DNA from: Marinomonas communis
Lineage (GTDB): Bacteria > Pseudomonadota > Gammaproteobacteria > Pseudomonadales > Marinomonadaceae
NCBI RefSeq assembly: GCF_004363305.1
Contig: NZ_SNZA01000007.1
Coordinates: forward strand, 1-64,000
Direction of reading: 5' to 3'
Length of the DNA stretch: 64,000 nt
In this document: one piece after another, positions 29,125-39,052 of the stretch
How the letters are laid out: every line of letters begins with the position of its first letter
Position numbering within the stretch: the stretch's first letter is position 1
Notes under the pieces: generated by a model
What the model saw: the letters and a program-made list of their open reading frames with translations, nothing else
Database searches by the model: none
What the model was told of the DNA's origin: nothing
Made by a program: the position numbers and the translations under genes

Positions 29125-31413
29125 TTATTGTAGAGCGGCCGTCTTCGACGGACGAATCAAGCGTTCGACACCGGCTTCTCGCGCAAGTTTCATCATGGTC
29201 TGGCGCACTGCATCGGAATGCACTAACGGCAACACCTGACGAAGCATGTCTTGCGCCTGCTCCATGGTCAGTTTACGTAGTACTGCTTTGACTTTCGGTA
29301 GGCTGGTTGAGCTCATCGATAACGTGTCATAACCCATCGCCATGATCAAAATGGCACCAAGTGGATCACCGGCCATCTCACCACATACGCTGAGCTTCAC
29401 GCCTTCTCCTTTGGTGCGCTCGACAATGTCAGCTAAGGCACGCAACACCGCTGGGTGGAAGGTATGGTATAAGTTTGCCACTCGCGAATTATTTCGATCC
29501 ACCGCAAGCAAATATTGAGTCAAGTCGTTACTGCCCACCGACATGAAGTCGACCATGCCAGCAAGCTCTTTGGCTTGATATACGGCACTTGGCACTTCGA
29601 TCATAACACCAACCAAAGGCATCACAACATCATAACCTTCCTCTTTGACTTCAGCGTAGGCGCGACGTATCAAAGCCAACGCTTCTTCTACTTCAGCCAC
29701 GTTGGAAATCATTGGCAACATGATTTTAAGGTTATGTAAGCCTGCACTGGCTTTAATCATGGCACGAATCTGCGCCATGAAAATTTCGAGGTGATCCAGT
29801 GTGACACGAATACCGCGCCAGCCAAGGAATGGGTTTTCTTCGTTAATTGGGAAGTAAGGTAGCGCCTTATCCCCGCCAACATCTAACGTACGAATCGTTA
29901 CTGGTGCTGGGGCAAAACCTTCTAATTGCTGACGATAGATCTGCTCTTGTTCTGCTTCGGTCGGGAAACGGTCACGGATCATAAACGGTACTTCGGTACG
30001 GTAAAGCCCGACACCTTCGGCACCACGGTCTAGAGAGCGATGAATATCTGCAAGCAAGCCTGTGTTCACATACAAACCTATTCGCTGGCCATCTAATGTC
30101 TCACAGGGCAGGTCTTTAAGCTGTTCGTATTCACTTTCTAGTTGGCGCTCTTCATCCACAATCTGCTGGTAGCTGTCGATGATGGCTTCAGAAGGATAAG
30201 TAAAGATCTGACCAGAATAGCCATCGACGATCATATCGATCTTATCGAGTTTGCTATACGGCAAATCGACCGCCCCCATAACCGTGGGAATCCCCATTGC
30301 ACGCGCCAAAATTGCCACGTGAGAACTGCTGGAGCCCATTACAGAAACCAGACCTTTGACTTTTTCGAGGGGAAATTCGCCTAGCATCGATGCCGTCAAC
30401 TCTTCACTCACCAAAATCACTGGCTCGGTTAAGTCTTCGGTAATGCTTGGCGTTTTCTCTTGCAAATGCGACAAGATGCGTCGACCAAGATCGCGAATAT
30501 CCGACGCTCGCTCACGCAAATAGGGATCTTCCATTTGCTCGAAGAAAGAAATATGCAGCTTAATCACCTGGCGAAGTGCACCAGGGGCCCAGTTTCCTTC
30601 TTCGATTTTGCTAACAATTTCAGCAGCCAAAGAGTTATCGTCGAGGATTTTTAAGTACACATCAAACAAAGCTTTTTCGTCACTGCTGATGTGCTGACTT
30701 AAACGACTGCTAACTTTTTTAATGTCACTACGAACCGCTTCTAAAGCTTGGTAAAAGTCTTCAATCTCAGACTCTGTACTTTGTGGAATACGATCTGGAA
30801 TGACATCCAAATCCGCAGGAGGGAAAATGACCACAGCTTTGCCAATGGCGACACCAGAGCTTCCTGCAATGCCCTTGTATCGAAAATCCGAACCAGGTGG
30901 CGGTGTATTAGGCGTTAGAGACATCATCGCCCCTGTCGCCTCAGCATGAGCAATTACACCCGCCAACTGTGCTGACAAAGTGATTAGAAAGGCTTCTTCA
31001 CCTTCATCAAAGCGACGGCGCTCTTCGTGCTGAACCACCAATACGCCAAGCACCTGACGGTGGTGAATAATCGGCACACCTAGGAAGGATTTGTAACGCT
31101 CTTCGCCGGTACCACTTAAATAGTGGAACGCTGGGTGAATATGCGCATCCTCTAGGTTCACAGGCTCAGCACGGCGCCCAACCAAACTGACCAGACCTTC
31201 ATCCGATTTTAAGCTGAGCTTACCCGCAGCATCAGCGTTTAAGCCGCGGGTCGCCATTAAGATATAATCTTGTGTGTTGGGATCCACTAAGTAGATTGAG
31301 CATACTTCAGAGCGCATCGCACGTCTTACACGTCGTACGATGATGTCCAGCGCAGCCTGCAATGACTGTGCTGCCGTAACCTCTTGAGTGATTCGTCTCA
31401 ATAAACTTAACAT
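29125..31413 (-). CDS. ptsP: Nitrogen phosphotransferase enzyme I (EI-Ntr)
   Basis: First phosphate donor of the PTS-Ntr relay (PtsP to NPr to EIIA-Ntr), regulatory rather than sugar-transporting. An N-terminal GAF domain (about 15-155) precedes the enzyme I body. The phosphorylated His lies in MGSSSSHVAILARAMGIPTVMG (about 353-374). PEP-binding TIM-barrel motifs include GVGLYRTEVPFM, GWRGIRVTL and FMSVGSNDLTQYLLAVDR. 762 residues. GAGG ribosome binding site, 31 bp after rppH. Confidence 0.95.
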   Translation of the reverse strand: MLSLLRRITQEVTAAQSLQAALDIIVRRVRRAMRSEVCSIYLVDPNTQDYILMATRGLNADAAGKLSLKSDEGLVSLVGRRAEPVNLEDAHIHPAFHYLSGTGEERYKSFLGVPIIHHRQVLGVLVVQHEERRRFDEGEEAFLITLSAQLAGVIAHAEATGAMMSLTPNTPPPGSDFRYKGIAGSSGVAIGKAVVIFPPADLDVIPDRIPQSTESEIEDFYQALEAVRSDIKKVSSRLSQHISSDEKALFDVYLKILDDNSLAAEIVSKIEEGNWAPGALRQVIKLHISFFEQMEDPYLRERASDIRDLGRRILSHLQEKTPSITEDLTEPVILVSEELTASMLGEFPLEKVKGLVSVMGSSSSHVAILARAMGIPTVMGAVDLPYSKLDKIDMIVDGYSGQIFTYPSEAIIDSYQQIVDEERQLESEYEQLKDLPCETLDGQRIGLYVNTGLLADIHRSLDRGAEGVGLYRTEVPFMIRDRFPTEAEQEQIYRQQLEGFAPAPVTIRTLDVGGDKALPYFPINEENPFLGWRGIRVTLDHLEIFMAQIRAMIKASAGLHNLKIMLPMISNVAEVEEALALIRRAYAEVKEEGYDVVMPLVGVMIEVPSAVYQAKELAGMVDFMSVGSNDLTQYLLAVDRNNSRVANLYHTFHPAVLRALADIVERTKGEGVKLSVCGEMAGDPLGAILIMAMGYDTLSMSSTSLPKVKAVLRKLTMEQAQDMLRQVLPLVHSDAVRQTMMKLAREAGVERLIRPSKTAALQ

Positions 31414-31444
31414 AAATCCTCTACTTTCTTGAGCAGGACTAAGC

Positions 31445-31945
31445 TTATGCGGGCTTGTTCCTACGCTTTAGCCATCGATGTGCATTAGGGACTAACTCCT
31501 TAAGTGCACGGCGATATACATCCTTTTTGAACGCTACGACCTGGCCCAACGGATACCAATAACTTACCCAGCGCCACCCATCAAACTCAGGGCAATCTGT
31601 ACCATCGACACACACGCACGCATCAGCGCAGCGAATGGATAGCAAAAACCATTTCTGTTTCTGTCCAATACACAGGGGTTTGCTATTATGGCGAAGCATT
31701 CGCTTCGGTAAGCGGTAACGTAACCACCCTCTTGTTCTACCGACTATCTCAACTTGATGGGGTTCTAATCCCACCTCTTCCTTAAGCTCTCGGTACAACG
31801 CCTCTTCAGGGGTCTCATCCGCTTTTATGCCGCCTTGGGGGAATTGCCACGCGTTTTGTCCAACACGCCTCGCCCAAAGAAGCTGGCCACGCTCGTTCAT
31901 GAGGATGATGCCAACATTCGGTCTGTATCCGTCTGCATCAATCAC
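31445..31945 (-). CDS. rppH: RNA pyrophosphohydrolase
   Basis: NUDIX enzyme that removes pyrophosphate from mRNA 5' ends and so triggers RNase E decay. N-terminal [16 protein letters not shown] and the Nudix box [23 protein letters not shown] (about 38-60) fit GX5EX7REUXEEXGU. GTG start with AAGGTGAGAG upstream. 166 residues, near the 159-176 of homologues. First gene of rppH-ptsP-lgt, the same order as in Pseudomonas. Confidence 0.95.
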   Translation of the reverse strand: MIDADGYRPNVGIILMNERGQLLWARRVGQNAWQFPQGGIKADETPEEALYRELKEEVGLEPHQVEIVGRTRGWLRYRLPKRMLRHNSKPLCIGQKQKWFLLSIRCADACVCVDGTDCPEFDGWRWVSYWYPLGQVVAFKKDVYRRALKELVPNAHRWLKRRNKPA

Positions 31946-32079
31946 GAGCTCTCACCTTATAACTAAAATCTAATGCTCATCATTGTTCCATAATTCGGTG
32001 TTCCACACAATTAATCGGGATGTTATTTGTCAATGCCATCGCTATACTGTGCAACACAATTTAATCAATAGGTGATGCT

Positions 32080-32745
32080 GTGACACTGGCAATTTTTGAC
32101 TTAGATGGCACGCTACTAAGCGGCGACAGCGACTACAACTGGGGACAATTTCTTGTCGAGAAAGGCCTTGTAGACGTAAAGGAATACAAAGAAGCAAACG
32201 ATCGTTTCTTTGAACAATACCAAGCGGGCATTCTGGATATTTTTGAATACCTTGCGTTTAGCCTTAAACCTCTGACACGTTTTAGCAAAACGGAGCGCGA
32301 TGCACTTCATGCAGAATTCATGGACACAAAAGTGCGCCCAATGATGCAAGAAGAAGCCACCAAGCTATTGAAGCATCATAAGGATCAAGGCCACTTTCTG
32401 CTCTTGATCACGGCAACCAACCAATTTGTTACAGGTCCTATTGCTGAAGCACTGGGCATGGACCACATTATTGCGCCTGTGCCAGAAGTCATTAACGATG
32501 AATACACAGGAAATGTAGTGGGCATTCCGAGCTTCCAAGAAGGCAAAGTGACACGTCTAAACGATTGGCTGAAGGAAACGGGGCACTCTATGGAAGGCAG
32601 CTATTTCTACAGTGACTCACGCAATGATTTACCACTGCTTGAGTTAGTAGACCACCCTATTGCCGTGGATGCTGACCCAACACTGACCGACATCGCTAAA
32701 GAGCGCGGCTGGCCGCATATCTCTCTACGCGGTAATTCTATGTAA
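32080..32745 (+). CDS. HAD superfamily phosphatase, SerB-like subfamily IB
   Basis: 221 residues. Motif I DLDGTLLSGDSDYNW near the start, motif II LLITATN, and motif IV YSDSRNDLPLLELVDHP. The nucleophile is the first Asp of DLDGT. Helical cap of the IB type between motifs I and II. Substrate unknown; homologues next to rppH in Pseudomonas are annotated as phosphoserine or histidinol-phosphate phosphatase-like without firm proof. GTG start with AGGTGA five bases upstream. Divergent from rppH. Confidence 0.85.
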   Translation: MTLAIFDLDGTLLSGDSDYNWGQFLVEKGLVDVKEYKEANDRFFEQYQAGILDIFEYLAFSLKPLTRFSKTERDALHAEFMDTKVRPMMQEEATKLLKHHKDQGHFLLLITATNQFVTGPIAEALGMDHIIAPVPEVINDEYTGNVVGIPSFQEGKVTRLNDWLKETGHSMEGSYFYSDSRNDLPLLELVDHPIAVDADPTLTDIAKERGWPHISLRGNSM

Positions 32746-32767
32746 TACGGTCTAGTAACCAGTAAAG

Positions 32768-32801
32768 ATGAAAAAACGCAGCCTCGGCTGCGTTTTTTCA
32801 T
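32768..32801. terminator. Bidirectional terminator between the HAD gene and rlmI
   Basis: GAAAAAACGCAGCC and its complement meet at a CTCG loop, with A- and T-runs outside. It separates convergent genes. Confidence 0.9.
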
Positions 32802-32812
32802 TCTAAGCGTCT

Positions 32813-34018
32813 TTATAGACCCATATTGTTGTGCACTCGGTAGAACAGTGCTTTTAGGTACTCAGTCTCAGGAATCGCTGGGTGAACTGGGTGATCCGGC
32901 GCTTGCGTACCGCGGTAAACCAGCTGTGAAAAACGCTCTAGCTGACGACTATTACTTCGCACAATATCATGTAAACGGCCCGTCTCAAGGTGCATCGAGC
33001 AAGAACCTGATACCAAGATACCGCCTTTTGCAACAAGACGCATGGCTAGCTGGTTAGCACGGTGGTACGCACCTTCCCCTGCTTTAATGTCTTTACGACG
33101 AGCAATAAACGCAGGCGGGTCCATGACAACGACATCAAAGCGCTGCTTCTCTTCAATCAGAGCGTTCATCGCTTCAAATGCATCGCCCTGCATCAGATTG
33201 GACTCACCTTCATATTGGTTCAACGCCAGGTTTGCATCGACATGGTCAAGTGCGGCTTCAGAGGCATCAATGAAAGTGACCTCCGTCGCACCGGCCGCTG
33301 CAGCTTGCACGCCCCAACCGCCTACATAAGAAAATACGTCGAGTACTTTCTTACCAGAACAGAAAGTCTGCATGGTCTTGCGGTTTTCACGGTGATCGTA
33401 GAACCAACCGGTTTTCTGACCATCCCAAACAGGTGCTTGGAACAATACATCGTTTTCTTTTAGGTAAACCACTTCCGGCACATGCCCGAAGACTTCTTCA
33501 ACATAAGTATCTAAGCCTTCTACGTTACGCATCTTGCCATCATTTTTCATCAGGATCGCACTTGGCTTAACAACTTCTTGTAGCGCTTCGATCACTTCAT
33601 TCTTAACGCGCTCGATGCCCGCAGTAGAAATCTGCACAACTAGGATGTCGGCAAAGCGGTCTACTACTAATCCAGATAGTCCGTCAGAATCACCAAACAC
33701 TAAACGATAGTATGGCTCAGGGTAAACACTGTCACGCAATGACAATGCGATCTTTAAGCGGTGAACAATAGTGGATTTATTTAAAACTGTGTCAGTACTT
33801 CGGCTAATTAAGCGACCACAGATCAGCGTATTAGGATTGATCATGGCTACGCCTAATGGCTTTCCATGAGCCGTTTCGACAATTACTTGATCTCCCGCAT
33901 TGAATTGCTTCAAAGGCGTCGCATCTGTATTCACTTCATTGCTATAAATCCACTGATGGCCGGCACGAAGTCTTCTATCTGCTTGCCCTTTTAACCGAAT
34001 TACACTCAAAGTACTCAC
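32813..34018 (-). CDS. rlmI: 23S rRNA (cytosine(1962)-C5)-methyltransferase RlmI
   Basis: Has an N-terminal PUA-like domain (RRLRAGHQWIYSNEV), a central EEHEA-like domain, and a Rossmann methyltransferase with VLDVFSYVGGWGVQAA and motif VVMDPPAFI. No ATG fits the family N-terminus. The choice is GTG 34018 or TTG 34009, the latter giving LSVIRLKG, which aligns with E. coli MSVRLVLAKG and has GGTGA five bases upstream. An in-frame upstream start at 34090 is ruled out if the TATAAT at 34040-34045 is the -10 box. About 398-401 residues. Confidence 0.9.
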   Translation of the reverse strand: MSTLSVIRLKGQADRRLRAGHQWIYSNEVNTDATPLKQFNAGDQVIVETAHGKPLGVAMINPNTLICGRLISRSTDTVLNKSTIVHRLKIALSLRDSVYPEPYYRLVFGDSDGLSGLVVDRFADILVVQISTAGIERVKNEVIEALQEVVKPSAILMKNDGKMRNVEGLDTYVEEVFGHVPEVVYLKENDVLFQAPVWDGQKTGWFYDHRENRKTMQTFCSGKKVLDVFSYVGGWGVQAAAAGATEVTFIDASEAALDHVDANLALNQYEGESNLMQGDAFEAMNALIEEKQRFDVVVMDPPAFIARRKDIKAGEGAYHRANQLAMRLVAKGGILVSGSCSMHLETGRLHDIVRSNSRQLERFSQLVYRGTQAPDHPVHPAIPETEYLKALFYRVHNNMGL

Positions 34019-34039
34019 CAAAGTTTCGTAAAAAACGCT

Positions 34040-34045
34040 ATTATA
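34040..34045 (-). promoter_or_regulatory. Likely -10 box of rlmI
   Basis: A perfect TATAAT on the minus strand, preceded by no good -35. Transcription from it would begin near 34033, about 15-24 nt ahead of the non-ATG starts, which argues for the shorter protein. Confidence 0.5.
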
Positions 34046-34124
34046 AATGTTCGGTCTTTGATTTCTACGTTCGCAATGTAATTCAGCCAACTTTCAACCG
34101 CCAATAATTCGTACAGAGGTTTTG

Positions 34125-34991
34125 ATGTCTACTGGCCTAAACGACGAACAACTCAAACGAGTTCTACAAGGGATATCCATCCCACCACAGCCTCAGGTCA
34201 TGGTAGATCTTCATATGGAACAAGCGATGCCAGAGCCAGATATGAGCCGCATCGCGCAAATCATATCCCAAGACGTTGGTTTATCTGCTGCCGTCTTAAA
34301 GTTTGTAAACTCTGCTTATTACGGCTTGCCGAGAAAAATATCTTCCATTCAACAAGCCGTGATGATGCTGGGGATTAACTCCATTTCCAATATCGTGAAT
34401 GGTTTAGCCGTGAAAAGTGAGCTCTCTGACGGTGCCATTGAAGAGCTACACAACTTCTGGGACAACGCCATGGATGTTGCCTCCGTGTGTTCTAGCATTG
34501 CCAATCAAATAGGCTTTAAGTACCAAGATGAATGCTATGCATTGGGCTTATTCCACAATGCCGGTGTGCCGCTCATGATGAGTCGATTTGATGACTATAA
34601 AAACGTTTTGGAACAGGGCTATCAGACTTTCAATTTCGAACTGACAGATCTCGAGAACAAAGCCTTTCGCACCAACCACTCGGTGGTGGGGTATTATCTA
34701 GCAAAATCTTGGGCACTACCCAAAGCCTGTTGTTATGTCATTGCACACCACCACAGAGCACAAAAGCTGTTTAACGAACGCATCGCTGGCGATAGTAAAT
34801 ACCTAACCTTTATGTCCATACTCAAGATGGCTGAGCATATTAGCGCGACCTACAAATTTCTAGGCAAAGCACCAGAGGATTACGAATGGCAACTGATTGG
34901 CCATCATGCTCTAGAGCATCTAGAACTGACCGAATACGACTTTGAAGGCATTATTGATACTTGCCGTGAGCAAGGCATTGGCAATATGTGA
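34125..34991 (+). CDS. HDOD domain signalling protein
   Basis: 288 residues made almost wholly of one HDOD domain (about 15-215): IPPQPQVMVDLHMEQ, ISQDVGLSAAVLKFVNSAYYGLP, ISSIQQAVMMLGINSISNIV and GLFHNAGVPLMM. HDOD proteins resemble HD hydrolases but usually lack a full metal site. They act as scaffolds in chemotaxis, c-di-GMP and stress signalling. The start is ATG 34125, with GAGGT upstream, rather than the TTG before it. It stands alone, closed by a strong terminator. No partner is visible nearby. Confidence 0.87.
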   Translation: MSTGLNDEQLKRVLQGISIPPQPQVMVDLHMEQAMPEPDMSRIAQIISQDVGLSAAVLKFVNSAYYGLPRKISSIQQAVMMLGINSISNIVNGLAVKSELSDGAIEELHNFWDNAMDVASVCSSIANQIGFKYQDECYALGLFHNAGVPLMMSRFDDYKNVLEQGYQTFNFELTDLENKAFRTNHSVVGYYLAKSWALPKACCYVIAHHHRAQKLFNERIAGDSKYLTFMSILKMAEHISATYKFLGKAPEDYEWQLIGHHALEHLELTEYDFEGIIDTCREQGIGNM

Positions 34992-35003
34992 TGCCCACCC
35001 AAT

Positions 35004-35041
35004 AAAACAAAGAAGAGCGCCATGGCGCTCTTCTTTGTTTT
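35004..35041. terminator. Bidirectional terminator between the HDOD gene and fbpC
   Basis: An 18-bp stem (AAAACAAAGAAGAGCGCC with its complement) around AT, with T-rich tails on both strands. It ends the fbpABC operon from the other side. Confidence 0.92.
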
Positions 35042-35053
35042 AAGTATCTTGCA

Positions 35054-36133
35054 CTAAGCCTTGGCTTCAATTGGAAACATTACTAGGTGATCCAAGTTTA
35101 CCGTTAGGCCGATTTCTTGACCGATGGAATGGTTGTGATGGGATGAGGCAAAACAGTAAGTCACTTTTCCAGAAGGCAGTTTTACGCGATATAAGAAATA
35201 AGAACCGCGGAACCACTTGCTTACAATTAAGCCTTTGAACTCGCTATCATCGTCGTGAAGAATGTCATCAGGCCGAACAAGCAAATCTACTTTTTCACCC
35301 GACTGGAAGCCATGGTCCATATCACCGTGAATTTCACCAAGGTCAGAGTGCACACAATTCGCACCACAAACCACTGCTGGCAAGAAGTCCCCTTGGCCAA
35401 TGAACATAGCGACAAAACGCGAAACGGGTTCATGATAGATCTCGTAAGGCGTCCCCACCTGTAGAATCTTGCCCGCCTCCATAATCGCCACACGATCTGC
35501 CATCGCAAAGGCTTCTGCCTGATCATGGGTGACCAGAATCGCGCTGACTTTTTCATGCAGCAAAATCGCTCGAATATCCGGTACTAGCTCTTCCCTTAAT
35601 TTTGCATCTAAGCCAGAAAAAGGCTCATCCATTAGTAATAACTTAGGCTTAGGCGCGATAGCACGAGCCAGCGCAACCCGTTGCTGTTGCCCACCTGAAA
35701 GTGAATCTGGGTAGCGGTCCTTATAACCAGCCAAGCCAACTAGCTCAAGCAAATAGTCAATGCGAGCATTGGCTTCTTGTTTGCTCCAATGCTTTAAGCC
35801 AAAAGCAATGTTCTCGCCGATGGATAAATGAGGAAACAGAGCAATATCTTGAAACACCATGCCGATGCTTCGTTTCTCTGGACTCACGGTTGTTTCAGAC
35901 GATGAAATCACTTCATTGTCCAACGATATATCGCCAGCCATAAGAGGCTCAAATCCAGCGATCGCCCTAAGTAACGTTGACTTGCCACAGCCACTTGGAC
36001 CCAACAGGCAACCAATCTCGCCTTCTACGATTCTGAAGTTGGCGTCTTGAACCACAGGTGTTCCTTGATAGCCCACCGCAATATGGTTCAACTTCAGTTC
36101 TTTTAACATTTTATTCGGTGGCATGGCGGTCAT
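35054..36133 (-). CDS. fbpC: Ferric iron ABC transporter ATP-binding protein
   Basis: Cytoplasmic ATPase of a ferric uptake system. Walker A GPSGCGKST (about 43-51), Q-loop, signature LSGGQQQRVALARA, Walker B LLLMDEPFSGLDA and H-loop VTHDQAEA. A C-terminal TOBE-like domain (about 280-359) follows, as in the FbpC/PotA group. ATG 36133 is preceded by GGGGA; the TTG at 36145 four codons upstream is unsupported. It starts 17 bp after fbpB, last gene of fbpABC. The specificity follows from FbpA. Confidence 0.92.
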   Translation of the reverse strand: MTAMPPNKMLKELKLNHIAVGYQGTPVVQDANFRIVEGEIGCLLGPSGCGKSTLLRAIAGFEPLMAGDISLDNEVISSSETTVSPEKRSIGMVFQDIALFPHLSIGENIAFGLKHWSKQEANARIDYLLELVGLAGYKDRYPDSLSGGQQQRVALARAIAPKPKLLLMDEPFSGLDAKLREELVPDIRAILLHEKVSAILVTHDQAEAFAMADRVAIMEAGKILQVGTPYEIYHEPVSRFVAMFIGQGDFLPAVVCGANCVHSDLGEIHGDMDHGFQSGEKVDLLVRPDDILHDDDSEFKGLIVSKWFRGSYFLYRVKLPSGKVTYCFASSHHNHSIGQEIGLTVNLDHLVMFPIEAKA

Positions 36134-36150
36134 GTGAATCCCCAATAAAC

Positions 36151-37812
36151 TTAGTGAGCACTGGATGAAATAGAACGACTGAGCAGAATCACGGGGATTA
36201 ACCCCACTGCAACAATCATTAATGATGCCGGCGCCGCATCGACTAATCTTTCATCAGACGCTAATTCAAATGCCCGTACGGCCAAGGTATTAAAGTTAAA
36301 CGGGCGCAAAATCAGTGTTGCAGGTAGTTCTTTTAGCACATCAACAAACACTATCAATAGTGCTGTGAGTACCGAGCTTTTCAGCAGTGGAACATGTATA
36401 CGACGCAGTACTTCTGCAGGTGAGCATCCCAATGAACGCCCCGCCATGTCCATGCTTGGTTTAACCTTACCTAAACCACTTTGTACCGAACCGAGCGATA
36501 CAGCCATAAAACGGACGGTGTAGGCTAATAATAAAGCAATGATCGTCCCAGAAAAGAACAAGCCAATTTTTTGATCGAAGGTGTATTTCACCCAATCAAT
36601 AATACGATGATCAATCCACGCTAGGGGCACAATAACGCCAATGGCAATGATGGTGCCCGGCAAAGCATATCCCATTCCCGATGTCACAATGGCGGTTTGT
36701 ACCCCCTTAGTGGGGTGCAAACGTCCTGCATACGCAAGTACCAATGCCAACGACACGGTAATTAAAGCCGCTAAGGCAGCCAGATAAAAAGAGTTCCAGG
36801 ATAATTGAATGAAATCCCAACCAACGGTTTCTGCTTCAAATACAGCCCAGTACAACAGCACACCAGCGGGTATAACAAATCCAGCAATCACAGGGATAGC
36901 ACACGCCAACCAGGCTGCTAGACCATAACGTCCACGCAACTCAACCTTACGCTGACTTGCTTTCCTCAACCCAGAGGCATGATAAGAGATTTTTCTTCGA
37001 GAATAGCGCTCTGTAAAAATCAGAACAGCGACAAATAGCAGCAAAATACCAGCTAACTGCGACGCAGCGGCGAGATCACCAAATCCATAGAAGGTACGCA
37101 TAATGCCCGTGGTGAAAGTGGTCACACCAAAGTACTGCACCGTACCGTAATCCGCTAATGTCTCCATCATCGCTAGTGTCACCCCAGCTACAATCGCTGG
37201 ACGAGCCATCGGCAGTGCTAAGCGAATAAAGGCTTGAGGCGCTGAATAGCCCAATGTGCGACAGACTTCTAAGGTGTTAGCAGACTGCTCTAGAAAAGCA
37301 GCTCGACTCATTAAATACACGTAAGGGTACAACACTAACGACAACATAGTGATAGCACCACCTAAGGAGCGCATTTCAAAGAACCAATACTCTCCGTAGC
37401 CAAGCCCTGTGGTGTCGCGAATAAACGTTTGCACCGGTCCTGCAAAGTCAAATAAGCCCGTATAGGTATAGGCAATAATGTAGGCTGGCATAGCCAGTGG
37501 CAGCAGTAATGCCCAAGAGAACAAACTTCGACCACGAAACTCACAAACACTGGTCAACCACGCTGCCGGAACCCCCATCACTAATGTGCCAAAGGTCACG
37601 CCCAGCATCAGCAAAAATGAGTTAGAGACATAGTCAAACAGCAGCGTATTGTAGAGATGCTGCCAAACATCACTACCACCTAAAAAGATATTGATAGCGA
37701 TGATCAAAACAGGCACCGCCAACACGAGTGCAATGAGAATGGCAGAGACTTTTAACAGAGACACCCTACTTCGCTGGCGCGAGGTAGGGTGGGTATGGGT
37801 CAGAGTCGACAT
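36151..37812 (-). CDS. fbpB: Ferric iron ABC transporter permease
   Basis: 553 residues with about twelve membrane helices in two homologous halves, each with a BPD_transp_1 coupling loop (EVCRTLGYSAPQAFIRLALPMARPAI in the first, AGRSLGCSPAEVLRRIHVPLL in the second). Such a fused double permease is the FbpB/SfuB type. It moves iron released by FbpA across the inner membrane. 27 bp downstream of fbpA. Confidence 0.93.
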   Translation of the reverse strand: MSTLTHTHPTSRQRSRVSLLKVSAILIALVLAVPVLIIAINIFLGGSDVWQHLYNTLLFDYVSNSFLLMLGVTFGTLVMGVPAAWLTSVCEFRGRSLFSWALLLPLAMPAYIIAYTYTGLFDFAGPVQTFIRDTTGLGYGEYWFFEMRSLGGAITMLSLVLYPYVYLMSRAAFLEQSANTLEVCRTLGYSAPQAFIRLALPMARPAIVAGVTLAMMETLADYGTVQYFGVTTFTTGIMRTFYGFGDLAAASQLAGILLLFVAVLIFTERYSRRKISYHASGLRKASQRKVELRGRYGLAAWLACAIPVIAGFVIPAGVLLYWAVFEAETVGWDFIQLSWNSFYLAALAALITVSLALVLAYAGRLHPTKGVQTAIVTSGMGYALPGTIIAIGVIVPLAWIDHRIIDWVKYTFDQKIGLFFSGTIIALLLAYTVRFMAVSLGSVQSGLGKVKPSMDMAGRSLGCSPAEVLRRIHVPLLKSSVLTALLIVFVDVLKELPATLILRPFNFNTLAVRAFELASDERLVDAAPASLMIVAVGLIPVILLSRSISSSAH

Positions 37813-37839
37813 GGACAGATGTACCCTTTTATTTTGTAA

Positions 37840-38910
37840 TTATTTCCAGCCAGCAGCGTCCATCATTTCAACGGCTTGGCGGTTATTATCACCCAATACA
37901 CTTAATGACATGGAATCCGCTTTGAACTCACCAAATGGTTGCAAGCTTTTTGGTGGTGCAACGCCTTCTACCACTGGGTACTCGTTATTAACATCAGCGT
38001 ACCAGACTTGGCTTTCATGATTGGTTAAGTATTCAACTAAAAGCTTAGCATTATCAATGTTAGTCGCAGAAGCGGTTAAACCAATACCACTGACATTGAC
38101 GTGAGCACCACGCTCACCTTCCGCTTGGTTTGGCCAAAACAAAGCCACTTTGTTGTAGACTTCACGGTCTTTGGCATTTTCACTTTGTCCTAGACGGCCA
38201 AAGTAGTATGTGTTCGCAAGTGTAATATCACAGACACCGGCTGCAACCGCTTTAAGCAAATCAGTATCACCACCAAATGGTGGGCGAGCTAAGTTGCTAA
38301 CAAAGCCGTTTAGCCAAGCTTGTGTCGCCTCAGCGCCGTCCGCCTCGATCATTGAAGCGACCAAAGACTGGTTATAGATGTTTGAGGAAGAACGAGTACA
38401 AATACGACCTTTCCATTTGGCGTCTGCTAGCGCTTCATAAGTAGAAAGCTCTGCAGCATCCACTTTTTTCGGGTTGTAAAAAATGACACGCGCACGCTGA
38501 GACAAACCATACCAGTAGCCGTCGCGATCATGAAGATGATCTGGAACGACGTCGTTTAATACGTCAGTTTCAAAAGACTGCAGTACACCCGCATCTTTCG
38601 CTCGGTATAAACGACCTGCATCTACCGTGATGAATACATCGGCAGGGCTTGCGTCACCCTCTACTTGAAGACGTCGCAGCAATGCATCCGCATCACCCGT
38701 AACTAAGTTTACCGTTACATCGTGTGCTTTTGAGAAGGCATCAAGAGCAGGAGCGATCAACGCTTCTTTACGCGCAGAGTAAACATTCACTTCGCCTGCA
38801 GCATAGGACACAGAGGAAGCGATCGTTGCGCCAGCCAAAGCCATGAGAGTAACACTTTTTTTGAGCAATGAGCGCGTTGACGCGCGCGAGAAATCCGCTA
38901 ATGCATTCAT
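37840..38910 (-). CDS. fbpA: Ferric iron ABC transporter substrate-binding protein
   Basis: 356 residues with a signal peptide of about 38 (SLLKKSVTLMALAGATIASSVSYAAG) and no lipobox, so a free periplasmic protein. The mature part begins EVNVYSARKEALIAPALDAF. The adjacent tyrosines in NTYYFGRL are the iron ligands expected of FbpA/FutA/IdiA proteins. First gene of fbpABC. I looked for a Fur box upstream and found none that convinces me; an inverted repeat lies at 39018-39037. Confidence 0.93.
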   Translation of the reverse strand: MNALADFSRASTRSLLKKSVTLMALAGATIASSVSYAAGEVNVYSARKEALIAPALDAFSKAHDVTVNLVTGDADALLRRLQVEGDASPADVFITVDAGRLYRAKDAGVLQSFETDVLNDVVPDHLHDRDGYWYGLSQRARVIFYNPKKVDAAELSTYEALADAKWKGRICTRSSSNIYNQSLVASMIEADGAEATQAWLNGFVSNLARPPFGGDTDLLKAVAAGVCDITLANTYYFGRLGQSENAKDREVYNKVALFWPNQAEGERGAHVNVSGIGLTASATNIDNAKLLVEYLTNHESQVWYADVNNEYPVVEGVAPPKSLQPFGEFKADSMSLSVLGDNNRQAVEMMDAAGWK

Positions 38911-39017
38911 CGTGACAACCTTAAAAAACCAAGCTTAATCTTAAAGCTAATAACAGCTTACCTTAGAAAGACACTATAAATGAAAACTGTTTTTGTTTAC
39001 ATAGTTTCAGTTGAGTT

Positions 39018-39037
39018 GAATAGAAGCTTTTCCATTC
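39018..39037. promoter_or_regulatory. Inverted repeat upstream of fbpA, possible operator
   Basis: GAATAGAAGCTTTTCCATTC is a 20-bp inverted repeat with 16 of 20 bases symmetric about AAGCTT-like centre bases. It lies between ubiI and fbpA, about 110 bp before the fbpA start. No T-run follows, so a terminator is unlikely. It does not fit the Fur 19-bp consensus well. Confidence 0.3.
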
Positions 39038-39052
39038 ACAAAGTGCCTTTGA

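Noticed and set aside
38911..39052. Fur box in front of fbpA
   Set aside because: Stretches such as TGAAAACTGTTTTTGTTTAC are AT-rich but match the GATAAT repeats too poorly to report as a site.
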